From contig CAKSYX010000012.1 in the NCBI GenBank assembly GCA_934525065.1, positions 1 to 56,393 on the forward strand: a DNA stretch of 56,393 nucleotides, written 5' to 3'. This document shows positions 15,828 through 24,732 of this stretch, in pieces (within the stretch, counting starts at the first letter, position 1; each line of letters opens with the position of its first letter). The stretch comes from an uncultured Eubacteriales bacterium. Its GTDB lineage: Bacteria; Bacillota; Clostridia; Oscillospirales; Acutalibacteraceae. Made by a program: the position numbers and the translations under genes. A model generated the notes under the pieces. That model was not told where the DNA came from. It made no database searches and saw nothing but the letters and a program-made list of their open reading frames with translations.

Positions 15828-17213
15828 TCAGGAGTGCTTCTCCGTGAGGTATTCGTCAATTGCAAAAGCGGCCTGTTTTCCTGCACCCATCGCAAGAATA
15901 ACGGTTGCCGAACCTGTTACGGCGTCACCGCCGGCATAAACGCCGTCTCTTGAGGTCTGGCCTTCGTCGTTGACGATAATTCCGCCCCATTTTTGGGTTT
16001 CAAGGCCCTCTGTCGTGTTGCGGATCAGCGGATTCGGAGAAGTTCCGAGCGCCATTATAACACAGTCTGCCTTGACTGAAAAGTCACTGTCATAAAGAGG
16101 GATCGGTTTTGCTCTTCCGCTTTCGTCCGGCTCTGAAAGGGTCATTTCGCGGCAAACCATTCCGGTCACATTTCCGTTCTCATCGCCGAGAATTTCAACG
16201 GGGGAGGTGAGAAACATGAAATTGATGCCCTCTTCCTTTGCGTGTTCAACCTCTTCCTTCCTTGCGGGAAGCTCGTTTTCGGTTCTGCGGTATACAATTG
16301 AAACGTCTGCACCGAGTCTCTTTGCGCATCTTGCTGCGTCCATTGCAACGTTTCCGCCGCCGACAACGAGAACCTTGTGGCCGCAGCGGATCGGGGTGTG
16401 ACTGCCGGACTCATATGCCTTCATAAGGTTGATTCTGGTCAAAAATTCGTTTGCCGAGTAAACGCCGTTGCAGCCTTCGCCCTTGATTCCCATGAACTTG
16501 GGGAGGCCGGCGCCCGAGCCGACGAAAACAGCCTCATAGCCGTTGTCAAACAGCTCGTCAATTGTCAGTGTCTTTCCGATAACAACATCGGTTTCAATGT
16601 CAACGCCGAGAGCCTTGAGTGTTTCAATCTCCTTTGCAACGATAGCCTTGGGAAGCCTGAATTCCGGAATACCGTAGACCAGAACGCCGCCGGCTGAATG
16701 GAGAGCTTCAAAAACGGTGACGTTGTAGCCCTTTTTGGCGAGGTCGCCGGCGCAGGTCAGGCCGGAGGGGCCGGAGCCGATGACCGCAACCTTGATGTTT
16801 TTTGATTCGGGCTTTTCGGGCATTTTTTTGCTGTGCTCATTGTGCCAGTCGGCAACAAAGCGTTCAAGTCTGCCGATTCCGACCGGCTCAAACTTGATTC
16901 CGAGCGTGCAGTGCTTTTCGCACTGCGATTCCTGCGGACACACTCTGCCGCAGACCGCGGGAAGAGAGGAGGAGCAGGAAATTATATCATAAGCACCTTC
17001 AAAATCTCCTTTTTTGATGCAGGAGATGAAGTCGGGAATGTCGATGTTGACCGGGCAGCCCTTTACGCAGGGCTTGTTTTTGCAGTTCAGGCAGCGGCTC
17101 GCTTCTTCAACTGCAATCTCGGCGGTGTAGCCGAGAGCAACCTCTTTAAAGTTCTTTTCGCGGATAACAGGATCCTGGGTGGGCATTTCATGTTTTTTCG
17201 GTTCGATAGCCAT
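15828..17213 (-). CDS. nfnB: NfnB: NADP-binding subunit of bifurcating transhydrogenase (GltB-small-chain-like)
   Basis: The 461-residue protein has an N-terminal double [4Fe-4S] region (CLNCKNKPCVKGCPVNIDIP near 40-59 and CGRVCPQESQCEKHC near 87-101). A FAD Rossmann motif (VIGSGPSGLTCAGDLAKKG near 145) and a second dinucleotide fold (VVGGGNVAMDAARCAKRLGA near 287) follow. The order and length fit NfnB, the subunit that couples NADH and reduced ferredoxin to NADP reduction. It is often annotated as a glutamate synthase small chain, but no large subunit is present. It begins 12 bases after nfnA with AAGGAGGGA upstream. C-terminal GDAVTGSATVILAMGAGKQA is the conserved FAD contact. Confidence 0.92.
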   Translation of the reverse strand: MAIEPKKHEMPTQDPVIREKNFKEVALGYTAEIAVEEASRCLNCKNKPCVKGCPVNIDIPDFISCIKKGDFEGAYDIISCSSSLPAVCGRVCPQESQCEKHCTLGIKFEPVGIGRLERFVADWHNEHSKKMPEKPESKNIKVAVIGSGPSGLTCAGDLAKKGYNVTVFEALHSAGGVLVYGIPEFRLPKAIVAKEIETLKALGVDIETDVVIGKTLTIDELFDNGYEAVFVGSGAGLPKFMGIKGEGCNGVYSANEFLTRINLMKAYESGSHTPIRCGHKVLVVGGGNVAMDAARCAKRLGADVSIVYRRTENELPARKEEVEHAKEEGINFMFLTSPVEILGDENGNVTGMVCREMTLSEPDESGRAKPIPLYDSDFSVKADCVIMALGTSPNPLIRNTTEGLETQKWGGIIVNDEGQTSRDGVYAGGDAVTGSATVILAMGAGKQAAFAIDEYLTEKHS

Positions 17214-17225
17214 TGTTATCCCTCC

Positions 17226-18080
17226 TTAGTTTTGCTGAAGTCCGAACAGGCGGCAGGTTTTTTCGCGTTCCTTTTCTTCAAAGCCGCGGTAAGACCTGCT
17301 TCTTGACATTGCCTCGTCAAAATCGACCTCATAACCGTTGAAGTCCGGGCCGTCAACGCAGGCAAATTTTGTAATTCTCTTTCCGTCTCTGACGAGGGTA
17401 AGGCGGCAGCCGCCGCACATTCCCGTTCCGTCAATCATTATCGGGTTCATTGAAACCGTGACGGGAACAGCGAACGGCTTTGCCGCGGCAACAACGAATT
17501 TCATCATGATGAGCGGACCGATTGCAATGATTCGATCAAATTTTTCTCTGCCTTCAAGCATTTCCTTGAGCGGAACGGTGACGTTGCCGTGCTGTCCGTA
17601 GGAACCGTCGTCGGTCATGAGAATGAGCTTTTTTGAGCTCTTCACGAATTCGTCTTCAAGAATCACATTTTCGCGGTTTCTGAAGCCGATTATGCTCGTG
17701 ACCTCCGCTCCTGCGGCAGTCAGCTCTTCGGCAATCGGGAGAGCAATCGCGCAGCCTACGCCGCCGCCGATCACGCAGACCTTTTTGAGACCTTCAATTT
17801 CGGTTGCAACGCCGAGCGGGCCGACAAAGTCCCGGAGATATTCGCCTTCCTTCTTTTCATCAAGCATTTCGGTCGTTGAACCGACGACCTGGAAGATGAT
17901 TTTAACTGTGCCTTCTTCCCTGTTGTAGCCGGCAACGGTGAGGGGGATTCTCTCTCCGTTTTCGTCAACGCGAAGGATGATGAACTGGCCGGGCAGCGCT
18001 TTTTTTGCAACAAGCGGTGCTTCAATTTCCATCTGGGTCACATTCGCGGTCAGCTTTTTCTTTCTCACGATCCTGTACAT
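17226..18080 (-). CDS. nfnA: NfnA: FAD/[2Fe-2S]/NAD subunit of bifurcating transhydrogenase
   Basis: The 284-residue protein is a ferredoxin-NADP-reductase-type flavoprotein. It has a FAD barrel (GQFIILRVDENGERIPLTV near residue 31), a nucleotide-binding segment (VCVIGGGVGCAIALPIAEEL near 101) and a C-terminal [2Fe-2S] site (MCGGCRLTL, then FACVDGPDFNGYEVDF). With NfnB it forms the NADH-dependent ferredoxin:NADP oxidoreductase, linking the hydrogenase's ferredoxin/NADH pool to NADPH for biosynthesis. It heads the run nfnA-nfnB-hydC-hydB-hydA. The alternative annotation, a sulfide or dihydroorotate dehydrogenase electron-transfer subunit, is less likely beside nfnB. AAAGGAG precedes the ATG. 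Confidence 0.92.
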   Translation of the reverse strand: MYRIVRKKKLTANVTQMEIEAPLVAKKALPGQFIILRVDENGERIPLTVAGYNREEGTVKIIFQVVGSTTEMLDEKKEGEYLRDFVGPLGVATEIEGLKKVCVIGGGVGCAIALPIAEELTAAGAEVTSIIGFRNRENVILEDEFVKSSKKLILMTDDGSYGQHGNVTVPLKEMLEGREKFDRIIAIGPLIMMKFVVAAAKPFAVPVTVSMNPIMIDGTGMCGGCRLTLVRDGKRITKFACVDGPDFNGYEVDFDEAMSRSRSYRGFEEKEREKTCRLFGLQQN

Positions 18081-18133
18081 TAGGCAAGTCTCCTTTGTCG
18101 TAAATAGCCATAGTTTAAACTTTGTATATGTCA

Positions 18134-18160
18134 GGCAGCCGTGAAAAATGCTGCCACGGC
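18134..18160 (-). other. Pair of mutually exclusive hairpins in the nfnA leader
   Basis: Within 27 bases two 6-bp stems compete: 18134-18139 can pair with 18150-18155, and 18138-18143 can pair with 18155-18160. Both cannot form at once. The segment lies 54 bases upstream of the nfnA start. No promoter or terminator that would make it a switch was recognised. Confidence 0.35.
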
Positions 18161-18185
18161 CGCATTGCTGTCCTTTTTAAAAAAC

Positions 18186-18402
18186 GGGGCTGTCGCATTT
18201 AGCGCAGACCAAAGAGCAAAACAAAAGGCAAAAGACTATATTCCACAAGACTTATCAAAACCAAGGCTTCGGCTTACCATGAAATACTGTCTTTGTTTAT
18301 CGCCGGTGTTTGAAAATGATTTTGCTCTTTTGAGCGTTTTTTGCCTCTGCATACAGCTTCGGGGCAAAAAAAACGCTTTCTGCATCTAAATCCGACAGCT
18401 CC
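18186..18402 (+). mobile_element. Short inverted-repeat element, family 1, copy 1 (degenerate)
   Basis: The 217-bp stretch starts with GGGGCTGTCGCATTTA and ends with an imperfect inverse of it. It has the same internal order as copies 2 and 3: a GCGCAGACCAAAGAGCAAAA block, a central ACTATATT hairpin, TTTTGCTC, a CAGCTTCGGGG block and TGCATCTAA. The central hairpin is partly mismatched here, so this is the oldest copy. It carries no gene and is MITE-like. It lies between the alcohol dehydrogenase and nfnA. Confidence 0.85.
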
Positions 18403-18675
18403 GTGCTGCTGAACGCAAACGCGCCGGCAGTTGTTTTAACAATCGGCTTTGCCGAAAAAGCAACGCCGTTTGAAAGCCGCCGGCCTTTCCCTTGAACCCG
18501 GACTTTTGTCCGCTCGAACCTGTTCACCCGGAAAGGCCGTACCTTGCGAGGATCGCTCCACGTCCGCCGGGCGGAGAGGAGCTGCACCCTTGCGGATATA
18601 TAAACCTTAGGAGAGGTTGGCTTTCATAAATTGTATATCTAAAAACCCTTCGGTTTAATAAGATATCGCGGTTTC
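18403..18675. other. Non-coding, hairpin-rich stretch between the element and the alcohol dehydrogenase
   Basis: No convincing gene is present. On the minus strand a 9-bp outer stem (GGCCTTTCC with its inverse, about 18485-18543) encloses a second stem with a CGGAC-AAAA-GTCCG tip. A TCCGC/GCGGA hairpin lies near 18567-18579, and another hairpin at about 18635-18666, closest to the alcohol dehydrogenase stop, may end that gene. GC content is higher than in ordinary spacers. It could be a structured RNA or the decayed end of a larger element. Confidence 0.4.
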
Positions 18676-19893
18676 TTAGAAATCGACCTCGGTGTCATAG
18701 TAGCAGCACTTGAGGAGCTTTTCCATCTCTTCAACGCTGGGCTGACGCGGGTTGGAGCCTGTGCAGGCGTCGCCGATTGCATTGACAGCGATGTCATGAA
18801 GTCTTTCAAGGAAGACGTTTTCGGGAACGAAGCCCTGCTCGGTGGGATAGCTGTCTGCGCCGTAGTTCTTGATGCAGTGCGGAATGTTGAGTTCGTCGTT
18901 CATCTTGCGAAGAGCAGCAATGAGGAGGCGAACCTTTTCTTCGGTGGTCTCGCCGCCGAGGTTCATATAATCAGCGATTTTTGCATAACGCTTTGCAGCG
19001 GTTTCGTCCTTGGCGTTGAAGGCGATGACCTTCGGAAGGTACATTGCGTTTGCTGCGCCGTGGATGATGTGTGCGCCATAGTCTGCAAAAGCAGCGCCGG
19101 TCTTGTGCGCCATTGAGTGAACGATTCCGAGGAGAGCGTTCGAAAAGGCCATACCTGCAAGGCACTGAGCGTTGTGCATACTGTCACGCTTAGCCATGTC
19201 GCCGTTGTAGGAATCAACAAGGTCATTCTGAATCATCTTGATTGCGTAAAGAGCAAGAGGATCGGTGTAATCGCAGTTAGCGGTTGAAACATAAGCCTCG
19301 ATTGCGTGGGTCATTGCGTCCATACCGGTGTGAGCAACAAGCTTCTTGGGCATTGTTTCGGCAAGGTCGGGGTCAACGATCGCAACGTCGGGAGTAATTT
19401 CAAAGTCAGCGATGGGATATTTGATTCCCTTTGAATAATCGGTGATGATTGAGAAAGCGGTAACTTCGGTTGCTGTGCCCGAGGTTGAGGAAACAGCGCA
19501 GAAGTGAGCTTTTTTGCGGAGCTTCGGAAGGCCGAAAACTTTGCACATATCTTCAAAAGTAACTTCCGGATATTCATACTTGATCCACATTGCTTTTGCA
19601 GCGTCAATAGGTGAGCCGCCGCCCATTGCAACGATCCAGTCGGGCTGGAACCTAAGCATCGCGTCTGCGCCTCTCATAACGGTTTCAACCGAAGGATCCG
19701 GCTCGATTCCGTCAAAAATCTCAACTTCCATTCCGGCTTCCTTGAGGTAATCAACAGCCTTGTCCAAAAAGCCGAAACGCTTCATTGAGCCGCCGCCGAC
19801 GCAAATCATTGCGCGCTTGCCTTCAAAAGATTTGAGTGCTTCAAGAGCTCCTTTTCCGTGATAAAGATCACGCGGTAAAGTAAAACGTGCCAT
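18676..19893 (-). CDS. Iron-containing alcohol dehydrogenase
   Basis: The 405-residue protein is a family III (iron-dependent) dehydrogenase. The NAD-binding segment GGGSMKRFGF and MGGGSPIDAAKAMW (about residues 91-104) are followed by TSGTATEVTAFSIIT. Metal ligands lie in GMDAMTHAIEAYVS, GIVHSMAHKTGA and IIHGAANAMYLP. It interconverts an aldehyde and an alcohol with NADH, most simply acetaldehyde to ethanol. The substrate is not fixed by sequence; butanol and 1,3-propanediol enzymes look similar. An AAGGAGGAAT site precedes the ATG. Standing alone and divergent from the sugar symporter, it likely serves as an NADH sink beside the hydrogenase genes and is a natural Rex target, though no operator was found. 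Confidence 0.92.
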   Translation of the reverse strand: MARFTLPRDLYHGKGALEALKSFEGKRAMICVGGGSMKRFGFLDKAVDYLKEAGMEVEIFDGIEPDPSVETVMRGADAMLRFQPDWIVAMGGGSPIDAAKAMWIKYEYPEVTFEDMCKVFGLPKLRKKAHFCAVSSTSGTATEVTAFSIITDYSKGIKYPIADFEITPDVAIVDPDLAETMPKKLVAHTGMDAMTHAIEAYVSTANCDYTDPLALYAIKMIQNDLVDSYNGDMAKRDSMHNAQCLAGMAFSNALLGIVHSMAHKTGAAFADYGAHIIHGAANAMYLPKVIAFNAKDETAAKRYAKIADYMNLGGETTEEKVRLLIAALRKMNDELNIPHCIKNYGADSYPTEQGFVPENVFLERLHDIAVNAIGDACTGSNPRQPSVEEMEKLLKCCYYDTEVDF

Positions 19894-20165
19894 AGTATAA
19901 ATTCCTCCTTAAAAGAATCGGGTTGATTAAAAGAACAAGAGCTGTCCTCAGACTTTTTCTTGTCGAGGGTATTGTAGCAAAGAACGCCCGCTTTGGGAAT
20001 TGCGTGTTTTTCATATGGGTAATGCATGTATAGATATACCTCTTATCTAATGCAGGCATGATTGAAATCAATTGTGAATTTTGAATAAAAAAGTTACAGT
20101 TTTTTAACTTTTTTAATTATAAATAACGGGGGTATATGTTAAAATCAACAAAGGAGTTGATGTAA

Positions 20166-22136
20166 ATGGAAAATACGAACGAAAAGAAGAGCCTTGTTCA
20201 AAAAGCAAAGGGTCTTGTTCACTCAGTCAAAGAACACTGGAAAACGCCCGCCGAAGGCAGATATGTTCCGCTTCGTGAGATTGCGGCGTACAGCGTCGGC
20301 GGAATCGGCGCAAAATTTCTGATCAATACCGTTTGGACGATCGGCCTTTCCGGCACAAGTTTGCTTGCCGGCTCGGCACTCGGCCTTGAGGTCGGCGACC
20401 TCACAACGCTGAATATTATTGCGACGGTTCTCAACTATGTTCTCAACACTCTGCGCGGATATATAATTGATAACACGCGCTCTTCAAAGGGTAAGTTCCG
20501 GCCGTATATTCTCTGTATGGGTATACCTTCGGCGATTATTGTTACCGTTTTTGCCTTCCTGCCCTTTGAAACGATGAGCTATGGGGCAAAGCTGTATTCG
20601 CTCTTTGCAACATACATACTGCTTCAGCTGACGAATCCGTTCTATGATCAGGCGTACACGACCCTGGTTCAGGTCATGAGTCCGAATTCGACCGAAAGGG
20701 CAGACATAATCACCGTTTCAACCTTTGTTTATTCGCTTGCACCGTCAATCACCGGCTTTGCCTTCCCGGCAATCGGCGGCTTCTGCGGCGGACTTGACAA
20801 TATCAACGCATACAGGGTCATTCTTCCGCTGTTTGGAATCATCGGTGCGCTCATCGGTCTTATTGCGTATTTCGGAACAAAAGAGAGGATAATCGTTGCA
20901 AAAGATTATGTTCCGAGAGTTCCGTTCATCAAAGGACTGATGCTCGGCGCAACGAACAAATACCAGTGGGCAAGGTCGATTCAGTCGTGGTTTGTCTATT
21001 TCCAGTGCGGAATCGGCAACGTCACAACGTGGTACTTTTTCTACGGTATAAAGGATATTTATAACCTGACAAAGGAACAGCAGGGACTTTACAACGGCTT
21101 GCTTATAACGATTCTGGGTGCGGCTTCCACACCCGCAATGCTGATTTTTCCCTTCCTTGTCAGAAAGCTCGGAAAGCGCAGTCTTGTGATTTTATATTCG
21201 GTCGGAACGATTGTTTCGCTTCTCGGAATGCTGCTTTCGCTGAAAAACCTTTGGGCGCTTTTTGTCTTTTCCTTTATAAAGGCGTTTTTCGGAACATTCC
21301 CAACCTTGATGGACGGAGCGATAAACGCGGACATTCTCGACTATCAGCAGTATAAGAGCGGCCACAGAGTGGAGGGTATGCTGGGTCAGCTTTCAGGTTA
21401 TATCAGCATTGCCGCAACAATGGCGGTTACATATATCGTTAACACGGTTCTTATCCAGAACCGCTACGGACTGATTTCAAACTACGACGATCTTTACAAC
21501 CAAAGCTTCCGCGAACCGATTTCACGCGGAATGATTGTTTTCACAATGCTCGGCTACGCAATTTCACTCATTCCCTTCATTACAATGTATACCCTCACGG
21601 AGGAGGACCACAACGCGCACATCGATGTCCTCAAAATCAGAGCCGCGCTTGAAGATTACGCAACCGACAACCTTTCGGAAGGTCAGCTTGACGAAGCGGT
21701 TGAAATTTATCGGAACGCCGAAACCGCTTTGGCGCAAACGAAGCAAAAGCTTTCAGAGTCTTCCTCTCTCAAACGCAAGGAAAAATCACAGCTGAAGCGC
21801 AGTCTCAAGGCACTCACCCTCGTTGCCGAAGAAAAGAACCGCTTTGAAAGCGAAAGCATGAAAAAAGCACTTTCAAAAGCGAGGGAGCTTCTGACGCATT
21901 CAACAGAAGAGCTTTATTCGGTGAGCGAACCTTCGCTTGATGCATACAATGCCGCAAACGCCATGCCCGAAACGACGAAAGAGGAGCGCAAGGCCAAAAC
22001 CGCCGCGCTCAAGGCGGCTTCAAAAGAGCTTGACGCCTTCCACAAAAAGGCATATGAATACATCAAAGCGAGAGCACTTGTGCGTCAGTATGACTATTAC
22101 CTCAACTGGAACAGCATTTTTGAAGTTAAAAACTAA
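20166..22136 (+). CDS. GPH-family sugar:cation symporter with long C-terminal extension
   Basis: The 656-residue protein has a 12-span major-facilitator core (about residues 45-480) of the glycoside-pentoside-hexuronide type. Features include DNTRSSKGKFRPYI after span 2 and NADILDYQQYKSGHRVEGM in the second half. The last ~170 residues are hydrophilic, Lys/Glu/Ala-rich and helical, probably coiled coil, replacing the short tail usual for the family. The position directly ahead of glycogen phosphorylase suggests uptake of an alpha-glucan fragment such as maltose or maltodextrin, but this is inferred. AAAGGAG precedes the ATG. A strong terminator follows, so phosphorylase has its own promoter. 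Confidence 0.88.
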   Translation: MENTNEKKSLVQKAKGLVHSVKEHWKTPAEGRYVPLREIAAYSVGGIGAKFLINTVWTIGLSGTSLLAGSALGLEVGDLTTLNIIATVLNYVLNTLRGYIIDNTRSSKGKFRPYILCMGIPSAIIVTVFAFLPFETMSYGAKLYSLFATYILLQLTNPFYDQAYTTLVQVMSPNSTERADIITVSTFVYSLAPSITGFAFPAIGGFCGGLDNINAYRVILPLFGIIGALIGLIAYFGTKERIIVAKDYVPRVPFIKGLMLGATNKYQWARSIQSWFVYFQCGIGNVTTWYFFYGIKDIYNLTKEQQGLYNGLLITILGAASTPAMLIFPFLVRKLGKRSLVILYSVGTIVSLLGMLLSLKNLWALFVFSFIKAFFGTFPTLMDGAINADILDYQQYKSGHRVEGMLGQLSGYISIAATMAVTYIVNTVLIQNRYGLISNYDDLYNQSFREPISRGMIVFTMLGYAISLIPFITMYTLTEEDHNAHIDVLKIRAALEDYATDNLSEGQLDEAVEIYRNAETALAQTKQKLSESSSLKRKEKSQLKRSLKALTLVAEEKNRFESESMKKALSKARELLTHSTEELYSVSEPSLDAYNAANAMPETTKEERKAKTAALKAASKELDAFHKKAYEYIKARALVRQYDYYLNWNSIFEVKN

Positions 22137-22141
22137 GCCCT

Positions 22142-22178
22142 AAAAAGGGAGAGACAGCCGTTTGTCTCTCCCTTTTTT
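22142..22178 (+). terminator. Terminator of the symporter gene
   Basis: A 13-bp perfect stem (22144-22156 with 22163-22175) with a 6-base loop is followed by a T run. It starts six bases past the stop codon. Confidence 0.95.
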
Positions 22179-22241
22179 GCTTCGGAATACGGTTATTTTT
22201 GCTGTGTGCAGTCATTTTTACTGCTTTCTTTTTATTACCTC

Positions 22242-22270
22242 TTGAATTTCTGCGGTTTTTAGTATAAAAT
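22242..22270 (+). promoter_or_regulatory. SigA promoter for glycogen phosphorylase
   Basis: TTGAAT (22242-22247) and TAAAAT (22265-22270) are separated by 17 bases. A ribosome site GGAGG lies just ahead of the ATG at 22326, giving a leader of about 50 bases. Confidence 0.7.
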
Positions 22271-22325
22271 ATACAACACAGCTAATTAAAATGGAATGTT
22301 TTTTTGATTTATTTGGAGGTTTTGT

Positions 22326-24731
22326 ATGAAATATTCACTCACAAAAGCTCAGGCAAAAGAGCTTATTTCGGGAAAGCTTTCCCATTATTTCGGCGTGAGT
22401 GTCAGCGAGGCGACGGACGAGCAGTATTATAAGGCTGTTGCGCTCATCGTCCGCGACCTTATGCATGAGGGCGTTCGCGAGTTCCGTAAGAAAGCGGAAC
22501 AGTCCGACTCGAAAAAGATATACTATTTGAGCATGGAGTTTCTTATGGGACGTTCGCTCAAGAACAACCTTTTCAATCTCGGCCTGACAAAGACCTTTGC
22601 TTCGGCTCTCAAGGATTTTGAAATAAGCCTTGAAAAGCTTTATGACTGCGAGCCGGACGCAGGTCTCGGCAACGGCGGCCTCGGCCGTCTTGCCGCGTGC
22701 TACCTTGACGGCCTTGCGACTCAGGGCTATAACGGCATGGGCTACTGCATTCTGTATGAATGCGGAATTTTCAAGCAGAAGCTTGTTGACGGCTGGCAGA
22801 CCGAGCTGCCCGATTTCTGGCTCCCCGGCGGCGAGGTTTGGCTTGTTCCGAGGGAAGAGGAATCCGTTGAGGTCAGCTTCGGCGGCCGGATCATTGACCG
22901 TTGGGACAGCCACTACCATTCGGTTGAAATGAACGGCGACACAAAAATCACCGCAATGCCTTATGATATGTTTGTTTCCGGCAACGGCGGAAAAGGTTAC
23001 AGCATTCTCAGACTTTGGAAGTCAAAGGCTCCGGCACTCGATATGCATCTTTTCGACCAGGGTCAATACATGAAGGCAATGGAGCAGGCGGCTATGGCTG
23101 AGGTCATCAGCAAAATTCTTTATCCTTCGGATAACCATCCCGAGGGCAAGAGTCTGCGCCTCAAGCAGCAGTATTTCCTTGTTTCCGCCTCGGTTCAGGA
23201 TATCGTCAAAAGGCACCTGCGCCACTTCGGAACAATGGAAAACTTTGCGGAAAAGAACGCGGTTCATATCAACGACACCCATCCGACCCTTTCAATCCCG
23301 GAGCTTATGAGAATCCTTCTTGACGAATGCGGCTACGGCTGGGACGATGCTTGGAAGATCGTTACCGCTTCCTGCGCCTATACGAACCACACCGTTATGA
23401 AGGAAGCTCTTGAATGCTGGCCGGAAAGCCTCGTTCAGTCGCTTCTTCCGCGTATTTATCAGATAATCAAGGAAATTGACAACCGTTACCGCGCTCATAT
23501 TTGGGAAATGACACATGACGCCGGAAGGGTTGAAGAGCTTGCCGTAATTTCCGGCGGTGTTGTCAGGATGGCGAACCTCTGCGTTGCCTCCTGCCACAGC
23601 GTCAACGGTGTTTCCGCCCTCCACAGTCAGATTCTCAAGGATACCGTTTTCAACGGATATTACAAACTGACCCCGGAAAAGTTCACCAACGTCACGAACG
23701 GAATTGCCCACCGCCGCTGGCTCTGCCAGTCGAACCCGGAGCTTTCCGCTTTGCTTGAGGGCCTCATCGGCAAGGGCTTTGTCACAAACGCCGCCGAGCT
23801 TTCAAAGCTTGCCGAATACAAGGATGACAAGGCCGTTCTCGCCGCAATTGAAAAGGTTAAGCTGCACAACAAGGAAAATTTTGCCGCACTCATCAAAAAG
23901 CAAACAGGAATTGAGCTTGACCCAACCTCAATTTTTGACGTTCAGGTCAAGAGACTGCACGAATATAAGCGTCAGCACCTCAACGCCTTCCAAATCATTG
24001 CAAAGTATCTTGAAATCAAGGCAAATCCGAACGGTAATTTTGTTCCGCATACCTATATCTTCGGCGCAAAAGCTGCTTCGGGCTATGTTATGGCAAAGAA
24101 GATTATCAGCCTTATCGTTGCCCTCGCCGATCTCATCAACAATGATCCGGACGTTAAAGGCAGGCTCAAGGTCGTTTACGTTGAGGATTACAACGTGACC
24201 GCAGCCGAAAGGCTCATGCCGGCCGCAGACATCAGTGAACAGATCTCTCTCGCCGGAACAGAGGCGAGCGGAACCGGCAACATGAAGCTCATGCTGAACG
24301 GAGCAATTACACTCGGCACGCTTGACGGCGCAAACGTTGAAATCCACGAAGCCGTCGGCAACGAGAACATGATCCTTTTCGGAATGACCACACCCGAGGT
24401 CAACGACCTCAAGCGCACGGGCTATGTTCCGATGAATTATTTCAACAACAACCCGGAGCTTCGCGCAGTTATCGAATTTATTCAGCAGGGTATTAACGGA
24501 AAGCAGTTCCCTGAAATCGGCAACGGAATCCTATATCACGACCCGTATATGGTTCTTGCCGACTTTGCAGATTACAGAAACGCTCAGAAGAAGATAGATA
24601 CACTTTGGGCGGACAGAGAAAAGTGGAACAGAATGTCGCTTATCAACATTGCAGGCGCAGGACGCTTTGCCGCTGACCGCGCAGTCAACGATTACGCGCG
24701 CGACATCTGGCACACGAACCCGGTGAAATAA
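22326..24731 (+). CDS. glgP: Glycogen/maltodextrin phosphorylase
   Basis: The 801-residue protein has the full length and motifs of GT35 phosphorylases: EPDAGLGNGGLGRLAACYLD near residue 112, HINDTHPTLSIPELMR near 316, KRLHEYKRQHLN near 547, and TEASGTGNMKLMLNGAITLG near 650, whose Lys binds pyridoxal phosphate. It releases glucose-1-phosphate from alpha-1,4-glucans with phosphate. The downstream HAD phosphatase begins two bases after its stop, so they are co-transcribed. Together with the symporter it forms a starch or glycogen utilisation module; other glg genes are not in the window. GGAGG precedes the ATG at 22326. Confidence 0.97.
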   Translation: MKYSLTKAQAKELISGKLSHYFGVSVSEATDEQYYKAVALIVRDLMHEGVREFRKKAEQSDSKKIYYLSMEFLMGRSLKNNLFNLGLTKTFASALKDFEISLEKLYDCEPDAGLGNGGLGRLAACYLDGLATQGYNGMGYCILYECGIFKQKLVDGWQTELPDFWLPGGEVWLVPREEESVEVSFGGRIIDRWDSHYHSVEMNGDTKITAMPYDMFVSGNGGKGYSILRLWKSKAPALDMHLFDQGQYMKAMEQAAMAEVISKILYPSDNHPEGKSLRLKQQYFLVSASVQDIVKRHLRHFGTMENFAEKNAVHINDTHPTLSIPELMRILLDECGYGWDDAWKIVTASCAYTNHTVMKEALECWPESLVQSLLPRIYQIIKEIDNRYRAHIWEMTHDAGRVEELAVISGGVVRMANLCVASCHSVNGVSALHSQILKDTVFNGYYKLTPEKFTNVTNGIAHRRWLCQSNPELSALLEGLIGKGFVTNAAELSKLAEYKDDKAVLAAIEKVKLHNKENFAALIKKQTGIELDPTSIFDVQVKRLHEYKRQHLNAFQIIAKYLEIKANPNGNFVPHTYIFGAKAASGYVMAKKIISLIVALADLINNDPDVKGRLKVVYVEDYNVTAAERLMPAADISEQISLAGTEASGTGNMKLMLNGAITLGTLDGANVEIHEAVGNENMILFGMTTPEVNDLKRTGYVPMNYFNNNPELRAVIEFIQQGINGKQFPEIGNGILYHDPYMVLADFADYRNAQKKIDTLWADREKWNRMSLINIAGAGRFAADRAVNDYARDIWHTNPVK

Positions 24732-24732
24732 A

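Noticed and set aside
15828..17213. Glutamate synthase small subunit
   Set aside because: The sequence would allow it, but no large subunit is present and nfnA is immediately upstream, so NfnB is more likely.
18297..18587. Minus-strand ORF of 96 codons
   Set aside because: It runs through repeat-element copy 1 and the hairpin-rich region, has no ribosome site and its translation matches no family.
10538..20165. Rex operator sites near the redox genes
   Set aside because: I looked for TTGTTAA-type inverted repeats upstream of nfnA, hydC, the kinase and the alcohol dehydrogenase and saw none convincing.
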